Source: Saccharomycopsis fibuligera x Saccharomycopsis cf. fibuligera (taxonomy: Eukaryota; Ascomycota; Saccharomycetes; Ascoideales; Saccharomycopsidaceae). Taken from it: 64,000 nt of DNA. How positions within the stretch are numbered: the first letter of the stretch is position 1; the number at the start of each line of letters is the position of its first letter. The notes under the pieces are model-generated. The model was given only the letters and a program-made list of their open reading frames with translations. It ran no database searches and was not told where the DNA came from. Both the position numbers and the translations under genes were made by a program. This document shows, piece by piece, positions 42,401-48,289 of the stretch. The DNA is taken from NCBI GenBank assembly GCA_001936135.1, contig CP012810.1, positions 3,782,001-3,846,000 of the forward strand, in the 5' to 3' direction.

Positions 42401-43297
42401 TAACTGGTTCAAAAACACTGAATCATTGACCAATTCTTTTGGCACAAATTCTATTGGATCCTTTCCGGTGTTCGAGGCCTCTTCAACGGCTGATCTAATC
42501 ACTGGATGCACAGAAAGCATCAAATCTGGAACTTGAACAGATTGCAATATATGCTGCAACGATAGCGCTAACTCGTTGAACTTTTTCTTTGTGATCTGGA
42601 TAGCATTATTACTTTCATCCTCAACCTTTTTGTTTATTTCGCTTTCGGCGCTAGTATCTACCCCGCTATTAAGATGAGTAAGGGCCTCAAAATAAGGTGA
42701 AATACCCAAACTGATTAAAGTCTTCAACATTTCATATGATCTTCTGCTATCAAAAGATGAGTTGTCCTTCTTAGCTTTGCCATCTTCTAAGGAAAGTGGC
42801 TTAGTTCCATTATTGCCTTCTTCTTCTTCTTCAGGTTTGATAAATGCGAGCATGTTGGGTAAGTTGAGCACTTGAATCTGAGCGTCTAAAGGCATTGATT
42901 CTCTAAGCTGTCCCTTCTCTTTTAGTAAAACAATGGTGGATATTGTGCTTTTAGTAGGTATTAACTGGTTCATAACAAAGAATTGCTCCGATGGCTCAGA
43001 CAATCCAGAGCTTGCTGGCTCAGCGCTTGGGGTATCATTTTCATTGTTGGTATTTTGTCTAAGCGCCTTTACTATGAATATAGTACACGCTAATGGGTTT
43101 GTTAAAAACTCAGTGAAAATCAACTTTGACTGGTGATTATTGAAGTATATCACATCCGAAACGGTAGCTGACTGAAGCAATCTGGACAAATTGAAGGCGA
43201 AATCGACGACTTTTTGTAATAAGACATCAGAATCACCCAAGCTAGCGCTTGGATCATTAATATTGACGTTATTGAGGTTGTTGTTTGATCTGAGCAT
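30416..43297 (-). CDS. DYN1: Cytoplasmic dynein heavy chain
   Basis: A single open frame of 4293 codons with no intron. Dynein walks to microtubule minus ends and, in yeasts, pulls the spindle into the bud neck. Residues 1 to about 1800 form the tail and linker. Walker A loops are visible for AAA1 (GPAGTGKTE, near 1966), AAA2 (GDAGCGKST, near 2246), AAA3 (GPPGSGKTM, near 2597) and AAA4 (GDSTGGKTT, near 2929). Coiled-coil stalk strands lie at about 3155-3235 and 3375-3440, flanking the microtubule-binding domain (NPPEAVKMTLEAVCFLIG). AAA5, AAA6 and the C-terminal part follow. The length is slightly over S. cerevisiae Dyn1 (4092). The promoter has an inverted pair of forkhead-type sites. Confidence 0.97.
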   Translation of the reverse strand: MLRSNNNLNNVNINDPSASLGDSDVLLQKVVDFAFNLSRLLQSATVSDVIYFNNHQSKLIFTEFLTNPLACTIFIVKALRQNTNNENDTPSAEPASSGLSEPSEQFFVMNQLIPTKSTISTIVLLKEKGQLRESMPLDAQIQVLNLPNMLAFIKPEEEEEGNNGTKPLSLEDGKAKKDNSSFDSRRSYEMLKTLISLGISPYFEALTHLNSGVDTSAESEINKKVEDESNNAIQITKKKFNELALSLQHILQSVQVPDLMLSVHPVIRSAVEEASNTGKDPIEFVPKELVNDSVFLNQLQTIVNGWVKSAQDVSKLTRDPIEGTVVDEINFWSSIETALLSVQEQLKSKEIETTLTVLRNAKRFYATVSLLSDTGLQESIVIAKRYNQLLKDLPIDELLSASTFEKVEESIILIINHMKKLRVTSYPISRALRLVESISFDLDVKLKNLISQTNLMRLDFNDFLNKTDEINVVFATFDKQLKEFTNLARELLRKRSEKFIFIKINSKTKALKEKLDYLYDFRIKHNEMLISLSNIVSSSSISDHQREVSSSAFDSLSVQNPIEEMSFAFEAVESIDITDTTAEGKKQWDLAEKLYNKRAQKVENSITIMLRDILSKAKTTNEMFSIYNKFNFLLSKPSINTSIQEYQSKLLDIANEDIANLQNHFLKQNDSQRLFEKKDIQKISSIIIWARQIENRLNFLLNRLEIILGNNWNEYAEGQRIYSEAMVFKKKLNVNGIYEKWLRETSTSNLVMLVEEKIFKIVKCKDNSFKLVINFDSNWVSLFKEVRNLCYLNYQVPHQIITTSRIIRRVYPFVINLNESVGTLYRSLTYFEDLKEFGVLLHEEKMRLFDMLRQSSSIKWDDLAKAYDFQKMNSKFGQLAADKTSRTVSGRLANSSGSSPNVSLIEDDLVDNKSLKLVNNLETFVVKFKKKILALQSYKNKISELLISLTKCDFDFNAFNSILSEAQQLVDGITLENYNNVNLLVSKINDKVVKILTERLKAELTSINEKTLSHFLPKSVHELVLKDQTISILPSIGSARFLWIRAVQDLVNVVRKQGLIDNTNFDIFVMRNENKGKNSKDYTKALTEKNSKNQCKFLRVDSFVKDELGAVYKLINLQFERCEAYANSWFRFQALWDLQSKDVYDFLQKDINLWILVLNDIRRSRKIFDTVETTEEIGSVTFDYKQVQLRVNAKYDTWQRQMLDDFSDILANSMKQMDSELVTARSYLEHSNINVSSTNDTIQLISNVQKYKDSLEEWTRSLDLYEKGQILLVRNRFSFPSDWLHVEQIENDYSSLMKILKKRLSQIEAETGIIVKRVESESSKVENMMRELKEEWLQKKPISGSIIPSSALIILKSFESKTEQLQGQKVLLERASEVLLIPIALGEDLGSILEEIGDFKTVWSSLEILYNSLQNIKQTSWTNVVPRIVRRQLEELLATSRGMPTKVRQYSAFEQLQNNIKTHIKENLVLSYLKSDAMKVRHWNELYNALSKDPIPASLQTLGNVYDLQLTFNEVIIKEIIAKANGEKTLEDSLDKIKETWGGVTLDLFNYQGRCRLIKSWDKLFNQCSDDIDVLAAMRHSTFYSIFEQEANGWETKLNKLYVLLDTWIDVQRQWVYLDGVFGDNTDIKRLLPIESSRFQNITSEFFRLLKTAYKSPFVIDLVSLDNIQPTMEKYLEILARVRKALGDYLEKQREYFSRFYFIGNDDLLNIIGNSDNPTYIGNHLNKIYANIDGIDYDGKAITAIYSKEREKVELFNPVILKNHSSLVEWLKELEYELKQTLSTLVEQATNDFINIVKSGHLNLNLFLEWMKKYPCQPGLLAIQICWTQVVEEAIKNAAYKELQETFSVLLNLVSSAVMEDLGVLDRQKLEILIIELVHEYNVIIDLSENGTDSLDNFIWKSKVKYYINQTSDYLQKISVKIMDSEHYYGFEYQGLTPSLVRNDIIKSSFVNYNECLACKKGGCSFGPAGTGKTESVKEFGKALGRPVLVFNCDDSFDFTAISRILLGICQVGAWVCFDEFNRLDSKMLSAVSSQIEKIELGLSNNSIAIDLLGNVTKLSKNTSIFITMNPTYAGRSSLPENLKKLFRSFSVNKTNKEAIAEVILYSQGFKEAKEISKNVISLFNNLEKQLSRQTHYDFGLRAIKSTLNYCGKVKRNNLSEDETFVIYQGLYISVMPKLVQEDTEIFTSLMKDTFQKSFKLQSNDALLEQIEEVIETQGLVSSPEFTTKVLQLYELSSSHHGIMMVGDAGCGKSTVRNVLLKALQKMDGIESASYVINPKISKEVLYGSLDLTTREFKDGLFTSFLRKIVANLRGELSRRIWIVFDGDVDPEWIENLNSLLDDNKVFTLPSGEHIALPSNVKIVFETDSLKYATPATVSRCGMIWFTNKLNTPRVLLKSYINKITSKKFDFDEQNTTKAREIKVLFTEIIKENLLSGDSKLEDIIDKSAKLRHVFKYLPKEKLDMFVTIYGTHLSKLMIECSSNESVFDQNDIREYAYKAFLLSLFWAFAGDCPVQEHTQFNIYLTSIFTASASEINLYDQTISIPDMTWTNWHSLVGNIDIAYEGINDQLIIPTADTTRLSHFIETFVQENKFLLLCGPPGSGKTMTVLDCLRSSNRELISVNFSGKSSIEDLLSTLHQYCTYMRNSTGISLVPKSGKEVVCFIDEINLPNLDKYGSQPVIMFLRGIVEMGGFYSTDNVFVTLENVKFIGACNPATDQGRKELSPRFLSLCPVLFVDYPSSESLKAIYNSFAEQIFSQQQNINNFSTTIVETIISIYYLLRNKLTVLSPRDITRFMRSLFFGLENKDDMSLTEFLRLFVNEALRLFSDRIADKQQKSWIFDIINENVLSQFPNCDESYVFKQPILYSRWLSSSYSPVDIDEFRLFVSERLRVFSNEVLDTNLILYQDCLDHITRIDRVLSLPQGHLILVGDSTGGKTTLCRFVAWVNGLLIVQLAVHRNYTLNDFDATLRKILKRAGAYGEKICFIIDESNILESSFIERMNTLLANSEIPSLFSGNEFSELMSICLDQSQQQGLLLDTEEELYKWFTQQISKNLHVIFTINSPETSTTPEILSSPALLNRCVVNWMGDWSNETLREISSEMIRGIPVENRNVAIQALIDIHRLLIDSNKRTGFVPERVPGDFMDFLNNFLNIYHEKENELEGHQRHINVGLDKLRDTVIQVKDLKDELSVKQNELKAKDIEAKAMLDKMLVDQNEAERKQEASMQVQEALQAQEVEIAERKEIVTNNLDTMIPIIEAAAQNVKNIKKQNLSELRSMNNPPEAVKMTLEAVCFLIGFGAKTTWRDIQAITRRDDFIISILNFENNISPQARSYLENHYFAKPNFNLATVSRASKACGPLLAWIEAQVKYSAVLEQVDPLQNEVFALEESARENKAKVYAINEMLTELQESIEQYKENYSLLIREIENIKVEMKSVESKVKRSMALMESLTQERNRWSKVSFNSERLHLPGNCILSAAFLSYAGYYDQKSRSYMMKLWKNILTEKDIIFDPNLLIAEFLSTPSEILSWQENGLANDDLLVENMILIKDCKTVPFLIDPSGQMIEVLGNTISPKKLTIASFLDKGFVKQVENALRFGNSILIEDAEFFDPVISSILKKEFSNAGGRSLLKLNGQEIDCAQNFKLYLHTKNPHITVPSHIAGRTTIVNFTTTKSSLENKVLNLTLLEKEPEVEAKRQNLIKLNGEYKAHLRKLEDDLLVSLSSSVGNILDNDELIATLENLKQESKVILTKIEEAANVMATVEKVSEKYRLLAVHSSSIFSILHSFNFVNNLYQFSLDYFFDIFNYVLARKDDTNVGVKFYIEYLYGEVFKRTSISLKQEDRPVLGLSLLLVYLQSLYGNHTFENAQSLLETVYEKPADIKAIITKCLSQFDIPQHKLDTFRNSDNEIAFNELFDVPSIVDGNELRDLEPLLQTFVQLQSNPASFISSLNDICQPLTGFDIFAENDDVDNVFVEYTTATTPIILSSSEGYDPTFRIKAIAAAKNVNLVSVAMGSSEAIDIANQEIRKANKEGYWVLIQNAQMAPSWLGYLSKQLSTINASQNFRILLTCSLTSEIPTTLLRSSYVLIFESTPGLKTVLRDSFNSIPESKLEQLPVERRHLYFLLSWFHSVVQERSRFIPIGWKSSHDFNNTDFELSISIIDRVIDKISPGRVNVSPDLIPWEELQYMVGKVAYGGKVDNEDDFVELLKLTASIFNSKAFDGNFNLIENEAFRDQAICPPESRSIEAYKLWIDALPLIQPPNWIGMSDDVESILNIEKSKDIAKMVVSVTNKLDEF

Positions 43298-43903
43298 GTT
43301 TTACTGAGTACAAACAGCCAATATTAACAACCAGCTAGTAATACAAACTCGGATATCTGCTCAGTGTCTATAAATTCTATCACTTTAGTGAACTGAGTTC
43401 AAAGGTAGTAGTGTATTCGCAGCCTGGTTCCGGTTGTGATTGGTGTAGTTTAGTGAATCAAGTAGTGTTTACTGTGTGCCTTTTTTAAGATACGAAAAAT
43501 CAAAATAAATCACAGCGGCAGTAAACACTGTCATCCACCCCCAAAGACAGAAAAACAGGAAAGCGTGCCTATGTTTCACTATGCATCGTGATGCGGATAG
43601 TGCATGTCATCCACAACATCACCGTCCGATATAGTATATCTAAATCAATATTGTGTTACAAACAACTCCAAAAGTAAATAAACTAGTCATAAAGATTAAA
43701 TAATATATGCAATAGGTCGTTTCATAAATAGATTGATAAAAAAAGGCGTGATCGTGTAGACAAATCGGTGTGGAAAAAGCAAACAAAAACGGTTAAAAAC
43801 AAATGACATTAAAAAAATTAAATGGACAGCAGATAGCTGAATATTGAAAAAGATGTAGCGTGCAACCAAAACAGAATATATATATGGAAAGACAAAAAAC
43901 TCT
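43298..43903. promoter_or_regulatory. DYN1 promoter and DBF4 3' flank
   Basis: 606 bases. The right-hand part (43680-43903) is the AT-rich 3' flank of DBF4. The rest is the DYN1 promoter, with the forkhead-type inverted repeat at 43464-43529. Confidence 0.6.
43464..43529. promoter_or_regulatory. 11-base inverted repeat holding two forkhead-type sites
   Basis: AGTGTTTACTG (43464-43474) is the exact reverse complement of CAGTAAACACT (43519-43529), with 44 bases between. Each arm holds GTAAACA, the core bound by Fkh1/Fkh2-type factors. The pair lies 167-232 bases before the DYN1 ATG. Confidence 0.5.
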
Positions 43904-46063
43904 TTAAACTTCGATACCCATTGACAGGTGTAAAAGATCAATAAATTGATCAATTTTGGCAAAGTTCTTATCATTTTTAGCAAAGTCTCTATGTTTAGCA
44001 GATTTGATGTGTTCTTCAAAGGAGTCATAACGGATTCTGCAGTTTTCGCAGTAACCACAACGAACTACCTCACTACTGTGATGCTTTGGCTTTTTATTAA
44101 GATAATCCTTTGCTGGTTTGGTTTGTGATTTGGTAGTTTCCGGAACATTTCCAGGCGCAACAGCAGCACCAGTAATGGTGCCTTTAACAGTCATGTTATC
44201 AGCAGTACAATCAGCAGTGGATTTGTTAATTTTCTTGTCCTCAACTTTCTTAGTATGCGGAAGACACTCGGTAATGTTATGGTTAGCTGCGTTATTTATA
44301 TTGGCATCAATGAGTCCAGGAACTATGTTTTCTTTGTTTTCTTCATCATGTTGATCAGGTTTGATTTCTTCAATAGTCGGAAACTTTTCCAAGTCTTTGT
44401 CGTAGATTCTTCGTTTTAAAGATTTGAATTCTTTGGAAGCAACATGAGAATGAGTTGGGCCTAGACCATTATTAACTTTTAGAGGTTTTGAGGAGCCACC
44501 AGCCACTGATTGCGATGCTGCTGATTGACTATTTGATTGTGTTATTCCGGAGGCATTCATCTCACAAAATGATCGTTTTCTAGATGAGTTTATGAGCAAA
44601 TTTTGCTGTTTATTTTTTGCTGATCCCGTTATAGCTCTAGCCAAAAGCTTATTTTTTCTAGGCGTCTTTGGTAATTCACTACTGGTATTGTTAGAACTGT
44701 ATTCGTTGTATTCATCCAACAGATCATGATCAGTGGCCTCCTCACTGCTGCGACGGCAAAGTTTTAACACAAACATCTTTTTTAACTGCGCACGGTATTT
44801 TTTGCGCGAATCAAAATATTTGAGCCTTTTCATTCTAATGGCAGGATGATCTGTGTTTACATCGTCAGGCAAAAATGGAGATCTACCATCCACTGATGGG
44901 TAAAACTTAGGCCAAGGGGCTTGAGCAAGCAAATTAGGGTAGTTTTTAATTGCCCACTCACTGGTAATCAATGGTCTGTAGGTTTGTCTTAAATCATAAA
45001 CGAACACAAATGGGCTCTCGAAATAGTGGAAATTGTGAGTCTTGACATTAGGATCGCGATCCGTTGGTCCATGCAATTTTTCTTTGGTCAACAAAGTAGC
45101 TAACTTGTCAGATGTTTTATAATTATTTGACCTTTGATAATGGCTTTGATAAACTTTTTTGTAAGTCATATTCTTTTGATAAAGCGGATTTTGATATTGG
45201 TGATTATTGTGCTGTTGTGCCTTTTGGTAACTCAACAAATTCAAAACTTGTTGCTGATAATTGAGTTTCTGTTGATCTCTTTGAGATGGCATCACTGAAG
45301 GACCATTGCTTGTCTTTCTCAAATTATTAATCAAGCTCATTCGGTTGTTTGAATGGGCGTTCCCTGGTGTGAACATAATTTTGTCATGAGATGTTTTCTT
45401 TTTTAGTTTGAGTTCGCTATCTAGCTGCTTGAATCTCTTGGCCTCATTAGGTTTTAAATCGTCGTACTTTATAGGCGTTCTATTTTTTTTCGCTCTCTTC
45501 ATCGCATTCTCACTCAAATCCACTGGTTTACTTAATTTGCTAAAAAACCTAAGCGCTTTTTCAAAACTCCATATTCTCAACTTATCCCCATGATGGAATA
45601 TATCGCTGCTTGGGTACTTTGCATTCTTATCATACGGTCTTCTAGTCATTATTATTGTCACTTCATCAGCGTTGAAAAAATCAACCACTTTTGAGTGAAA
45701 TTTGAAGCAACTGAGCTTAAGCTGACTTCGTGTTTTGTCTCTGCCAACAGTAGGCGTAGCGGTGCCGCTGCTGCCATCCAAATATATCACACTTCTCGAG
45801 ATAACTTCTCTCCAAGTTAATTGCCATGTATATAAATCCTCATCATTTTCCACCACGTACCAGTGTTTTTGTTTGCTCGCAGCTTCATCATTTGATAGCT
45901 TACTATCACGAGTGCTAATATTCGTGTGAGTGTAGTTGGAAGTATTAATATTGGTGCTTTTTGGTCTCAAGGGACAAGGCTTTTGCGACTTAGCGCGTTG
46001 AGTATTGTCAACAATGTGACGACTAGAAGCACCAATGTTGTTCTTCAAAACAGCAGCATCCAT
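43904..46063 (-). CDS. DBF4: Dbf4, regulatory subunit of Cdc7 kinase
   Basis: A 719-residue protein. Dbf4 activates Cdc7 to fire replication origins at the start of S phase. Motif N (BRCT-like) is at about 75-185 (VVENDEDLYTWQLTWREVISRS). Motif M, which contacts Cdc7, is FVFVYDLRQTYRPLITSEW near 352-371. Motif C is a DBF-type zinc finger near 667-690: CGYC, then HIKSAKH giving the two His ligands. The linkers are basic and rich in Ser and Asn, with many S/T-P and K/R sites, as expected for a cell-cycle-regulated protein. An ACGCGT 228 bases upstream supports G1/S control. It lies in tandem upstream of DYN1 and divergent from CYS3. Confidence 0.93.
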   Translation of the reverse strand: MDAAVLKNNIGASSRHIVDNTQRAKSQKPCPLRPKSTNINTSNYTHTNISTRDSKLSNDEAASKQKHWYVVENDEDLYTWQLTWREVISRSVIYLDGSSGTATPTVGRDKTRSQLKLSCFKFHSKVVDFFNADEVTIIMTRRPYDKNAKYPSSDIFHHGDKLRIWSFEKALRFFSKLSKPVDLSENAMKRAKKNRTPIKYDDLKPNEAKRFKQLDSELKLKKKTSHDKIMFTPGNAHSNNRMSLINNLRKTSNGPSVMPSQRDQQKLNYQQQVLNLLSYQKAQQHNNHQYQNPLYQKNMTYKKVYQSHYQRSNNYKTSDKLATLLTKEKLHGPTDRDPNVKTHNFHYFESPFVFVYDLRQTYRPLITSEWAIKNYPNLLAQAPWPKFYPSVDGRSPFLPDDVNTDHPAIRMKRLKYFDSRKKYRAQLKKMFVLKLCRRSSEEATDHDLLDEYNEYSSNNTSSELPKTPRKNKLLARAITGSAKNKQQNLLINSSRKRSFCEMNASGITQSNSQSAASQSVAGGSSKPLKVNNGLGPTHSHVASKEFKSLKRRIYDKDLEKFPTIEEIKPDQHDEENKENIVPGLIDANINNAANHNITECLPHTKKVEDKKINKSTADCTADNMTVKGTITGAAVAPGNVPETTKSQTKPAKDYLNKKPKHHSSEVVRCGYCENCRIRYDSFEEHIKSAKHRDFAKNDKNFAKIDQFIDLLHLSMGIEV

Positions 46064-46290
46064 TACTGATAGTCAACCCGCAAAAACAAACAGAAGCACA
46101 ATACAACAGAGGAGGGCTCTGGGGGAAAAAAAGTTTGTATAAGAAGCAATCAATGGATAATTATGTTCAGATCAGTGGGAAACGCCAGTTTAAATATATT
46201 AAAGAAAATGAATATACGCAGCGCGCCTTAGCAGCGATGCGCGCGATAAAAAAAAAATATAGAGAGTTTTGGCGTGAGTTGGCAATAGAG

Positions 46291-46296
46291 ACGCGT
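46291..46296. promoter_or_regulatory. ACGCGT MCB box (MBF-type)
   Basis: A perfect ACGCGT 228 bases upstream of DBF4. MBF binds this core at G1/S genes, and DBF4 is a cell-cycle gene in yeasts, so the site fits. Confidence 0.55.
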
Positions 46297-46587
46297 TGCT
46301 TTTGATCTATGCAGTATTCTGTCTAAATATGCATCCATCATAACCCATGAACATTTCTCTGTAATATCTTATGTAACTTTTTTGCTTTACGGTATTTTTA
46401 CGTAATCACTTGCCGTTCGACGCAGGCTTCAGCATTCTGCCGTATTTAATCGCAGTGTCATGCTTTACTCTGCGCCACCCACAGAAGATGACGTGCGCGC
46501 TGCATCTCATCGCTTTTTAGTTCAGTTTTTTTTTTTTTTTCCAAAATGCACAAAACGCTCTGTAGCGCTGTAAATATTTTGCAATTT

Positions 46588-46593
46588 CACGTG
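46588..46593. promoter_or_regulatory. CACGTG E-box, Cbf1-type, upstream of CYS3
   Basis: A perfect CACGTG about 494 bases before the CYS3 ATG. It is the same core as in the MET2 promoter. The distance is rather long for a yeast activator site. Confidence 0.5.
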
Positions 46594-47086
46594 CTTTTGG
46601 CGATACCTTCGCTTAATAACGGCATTTTTTGCTGTTTGGCGACACCCATCATAAAAATTTTCAGTAGCGATGGGCTTCAGATTAATAATGGCCTCAAGTT
46701 TTGGATTTTTTTTTTGGTATAAATTTGTTGTTATTTGTCTGTTTTAATTTTATTTCCTTTGTTTTGCTTTGTTTTTTTAAAGTTTGATAATTTTCTGTTC
46801 TTCTATATCTATCCTTCATATCTTGCGCTAGCTCAGAGAAAGGAAAAAATATAACCGAAAACTACTTTAAGTCTAACGCCCTGCCGATCATAAACCTGCT
46901 GATTAATTTTTCAAAGCATAAAAAAATTTTATTTTTTTTTTTTTTTTTACAGCTCGATTGATCAATTCCTATAAAGAATCACTAAATTCCTCAAATTTTT
47001 CTTTTTCAAATAATATTTTTATTTGACAGCTATTATACACAGAGACTTCAACTCCACTACTTGCATTTAACGGAATAATCTTCAAC

Positions 47087-48289
47087 ATGACTGTCTCCAA
47101 CCAACCAACTACCTCTTACCACTTTGGCACCAAAGCCATTCACGTCGGCTCTAGTCCAGACCCAACCACTGGTGCTGTTATTCCAGCCATTTCTTTGTCC
47201 ACCACTTTTGCTCAAACTGCTCCTTCCAAGCCAATTGGTACTTTTGAATACTCTAGATCTCAAAATCCGAACAGAGAAAACTTGGAAAACGCAATTGCTG
47301 CTTTGGAAAACGGGAAATACGGTTTGGCTTTCTCTTCCGGTAGTGCTACTACCGCTGTCATCTTGCAAAGTTTGGCTCAAGGTTCTCATGTTGTCTCCAT
47401 TGGTGATGTTTATGGCGGTACACACAGATACTTTTCTCAAGTCGCTAACACCCACGGTGTAAAGACCGATTTCACCAACGACATCATTAACGAATTGCCA
47501 AAATTGCTTACTAAAGAAACCAAATTGGTCTGGATTGAAACTCCATCCAACCCGACCTTATCAGTCACTGACATTTCTAAAGTTGCCGAAATTGTCCAAG
47601 CCTTCAAGGCTCAAAACAATCAAGAAGTTTTCCTTGTTGTTGACAACACTTTCTTGTCTCCATACATTCAAAACCCATTGAATCATGGTGCTGATATTGT
47701 TGTCCACTCTGGTACCAAATACATTAACGGTCACTCTGATGTTGTTATTGGTTTCTTGGCCACCAACAACAAGGAGTTGCGTGACAGATTTGCCTTTTTG
47801 CAAAACGCTGTTGGTGCTATTCCATCTCCATTTGACTCTTGGTTGGCTCACAGAGGTTTGAAGACTTTGCACTTGAGAGCTAAAGCTGCTTCTGAAAGTG
47901 CTCAAAAAATCGCTGAATTCTTGCTTAACAACAAGAACGTTTTGGCTGTTAACTATCCAGGTTTGAAATCCCACAAAGGTCATGATGTCGTTTTGCGTCA
48001 ACACAGAGACGCCTTAGGTGGTGGCATGATCTCCTTCAGAATCAGAGGTGGTGGTGAGGCTGCTGCTAAATTTGTTTCTGAAACTAAGATTTTCACTCTT
48101 GCTGAATCTTTGGGTGGTATTGAATCTTTGATTGAAGTTCCAGCCGTGATGACCCACGCTGGTATTCCAAAAGAAGCTAGACAAGCTTCTGGTGTCTATG
48201 ATGACTTGATCAGAGTCAGTGTCGGTATTGAAGATGTTAACGACTTGCTTGAGGACGTTGACCAAGCTTTAGAAGTTGCCGCCAACTAA
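47087..48289 (+). CDS. CYS3: Cystathionine gamma-lyase
   Basis: A 400-residue PLP enzyme that splits cystathionine into cysteine, 2-oxobutyrate and ammonia, the last step of transsulfuration. The PLP lysine is K211 in VVHSGTKYINGHSDVV. Other family blocks are YSRSQNPNRENLE, FSSGSATTAV (phosphate binding), SIGDVYGGTHRYF and, at the C-terminal end, FTLAESLGGIESLIEVPAVMTHA. The length equals the usual 394-400. Codon use is strongly biased (TTG for Leu, GGT, TCT), and I found no in-frame CTG, so the gene is highly expressed. The related cystathionine gamma-synthase and O-acetylhomoserine sulfhydrylase are less likely, by length and the SLGGIESL/EVPAVMTH end. Confidence 0.95.
   Translation: MTVSNQPTTSYHFGTKAIHVGSSPDPTTGAVIPAISLSTTFAQTAPSKPIGTFEYSRSQNPNRENLENAIAALENGKYGLAFSSGSATTAVILQSLAQGSHVVSIGDVYGGTHRYFSQVANTHGVKTDFTNDIINELPKLLTKETKLVWIETPSNPTLSVTDISKVAEIVQAFKAQNNQEVFLVVDNTFLSPYIQNPLNHGADIVVHSGTKYINGHSDVVIGFLATNNKELRDRFAFLQNAVGAIPSPFDSWLAHRGLKTLHLRAKAASESAQKIAEFLLNNKNVLAVNYPGLKSHKGHDVVLRQHRDALGGGMISFRIRGGGEAAAKFVSETKIFTLAESLGGIESLIEVPAVMTHAGIPKEARQASGVYDDLIRVSVGIEDVNDLLEDVDQALEVAAN

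Larger units (their letters stand above)
46064..47086. promoter_or_regulatory. Divergent promoter of DBF4 and CYS3
   Basis: 1023 bases. It holds ACGCGT at 46291-46296, CACGTG at 46588-46593, T-runs near 46529 and 46931, and a T-rich CYS3 leader from 46690. Confidence 0.7.

Noticed and set aside
46823-46840. TAGCTCAG, like a tRNA A box
   Set aside because: No B box or cloverleaf follows; it lies in the T-rich CYS3 leader.
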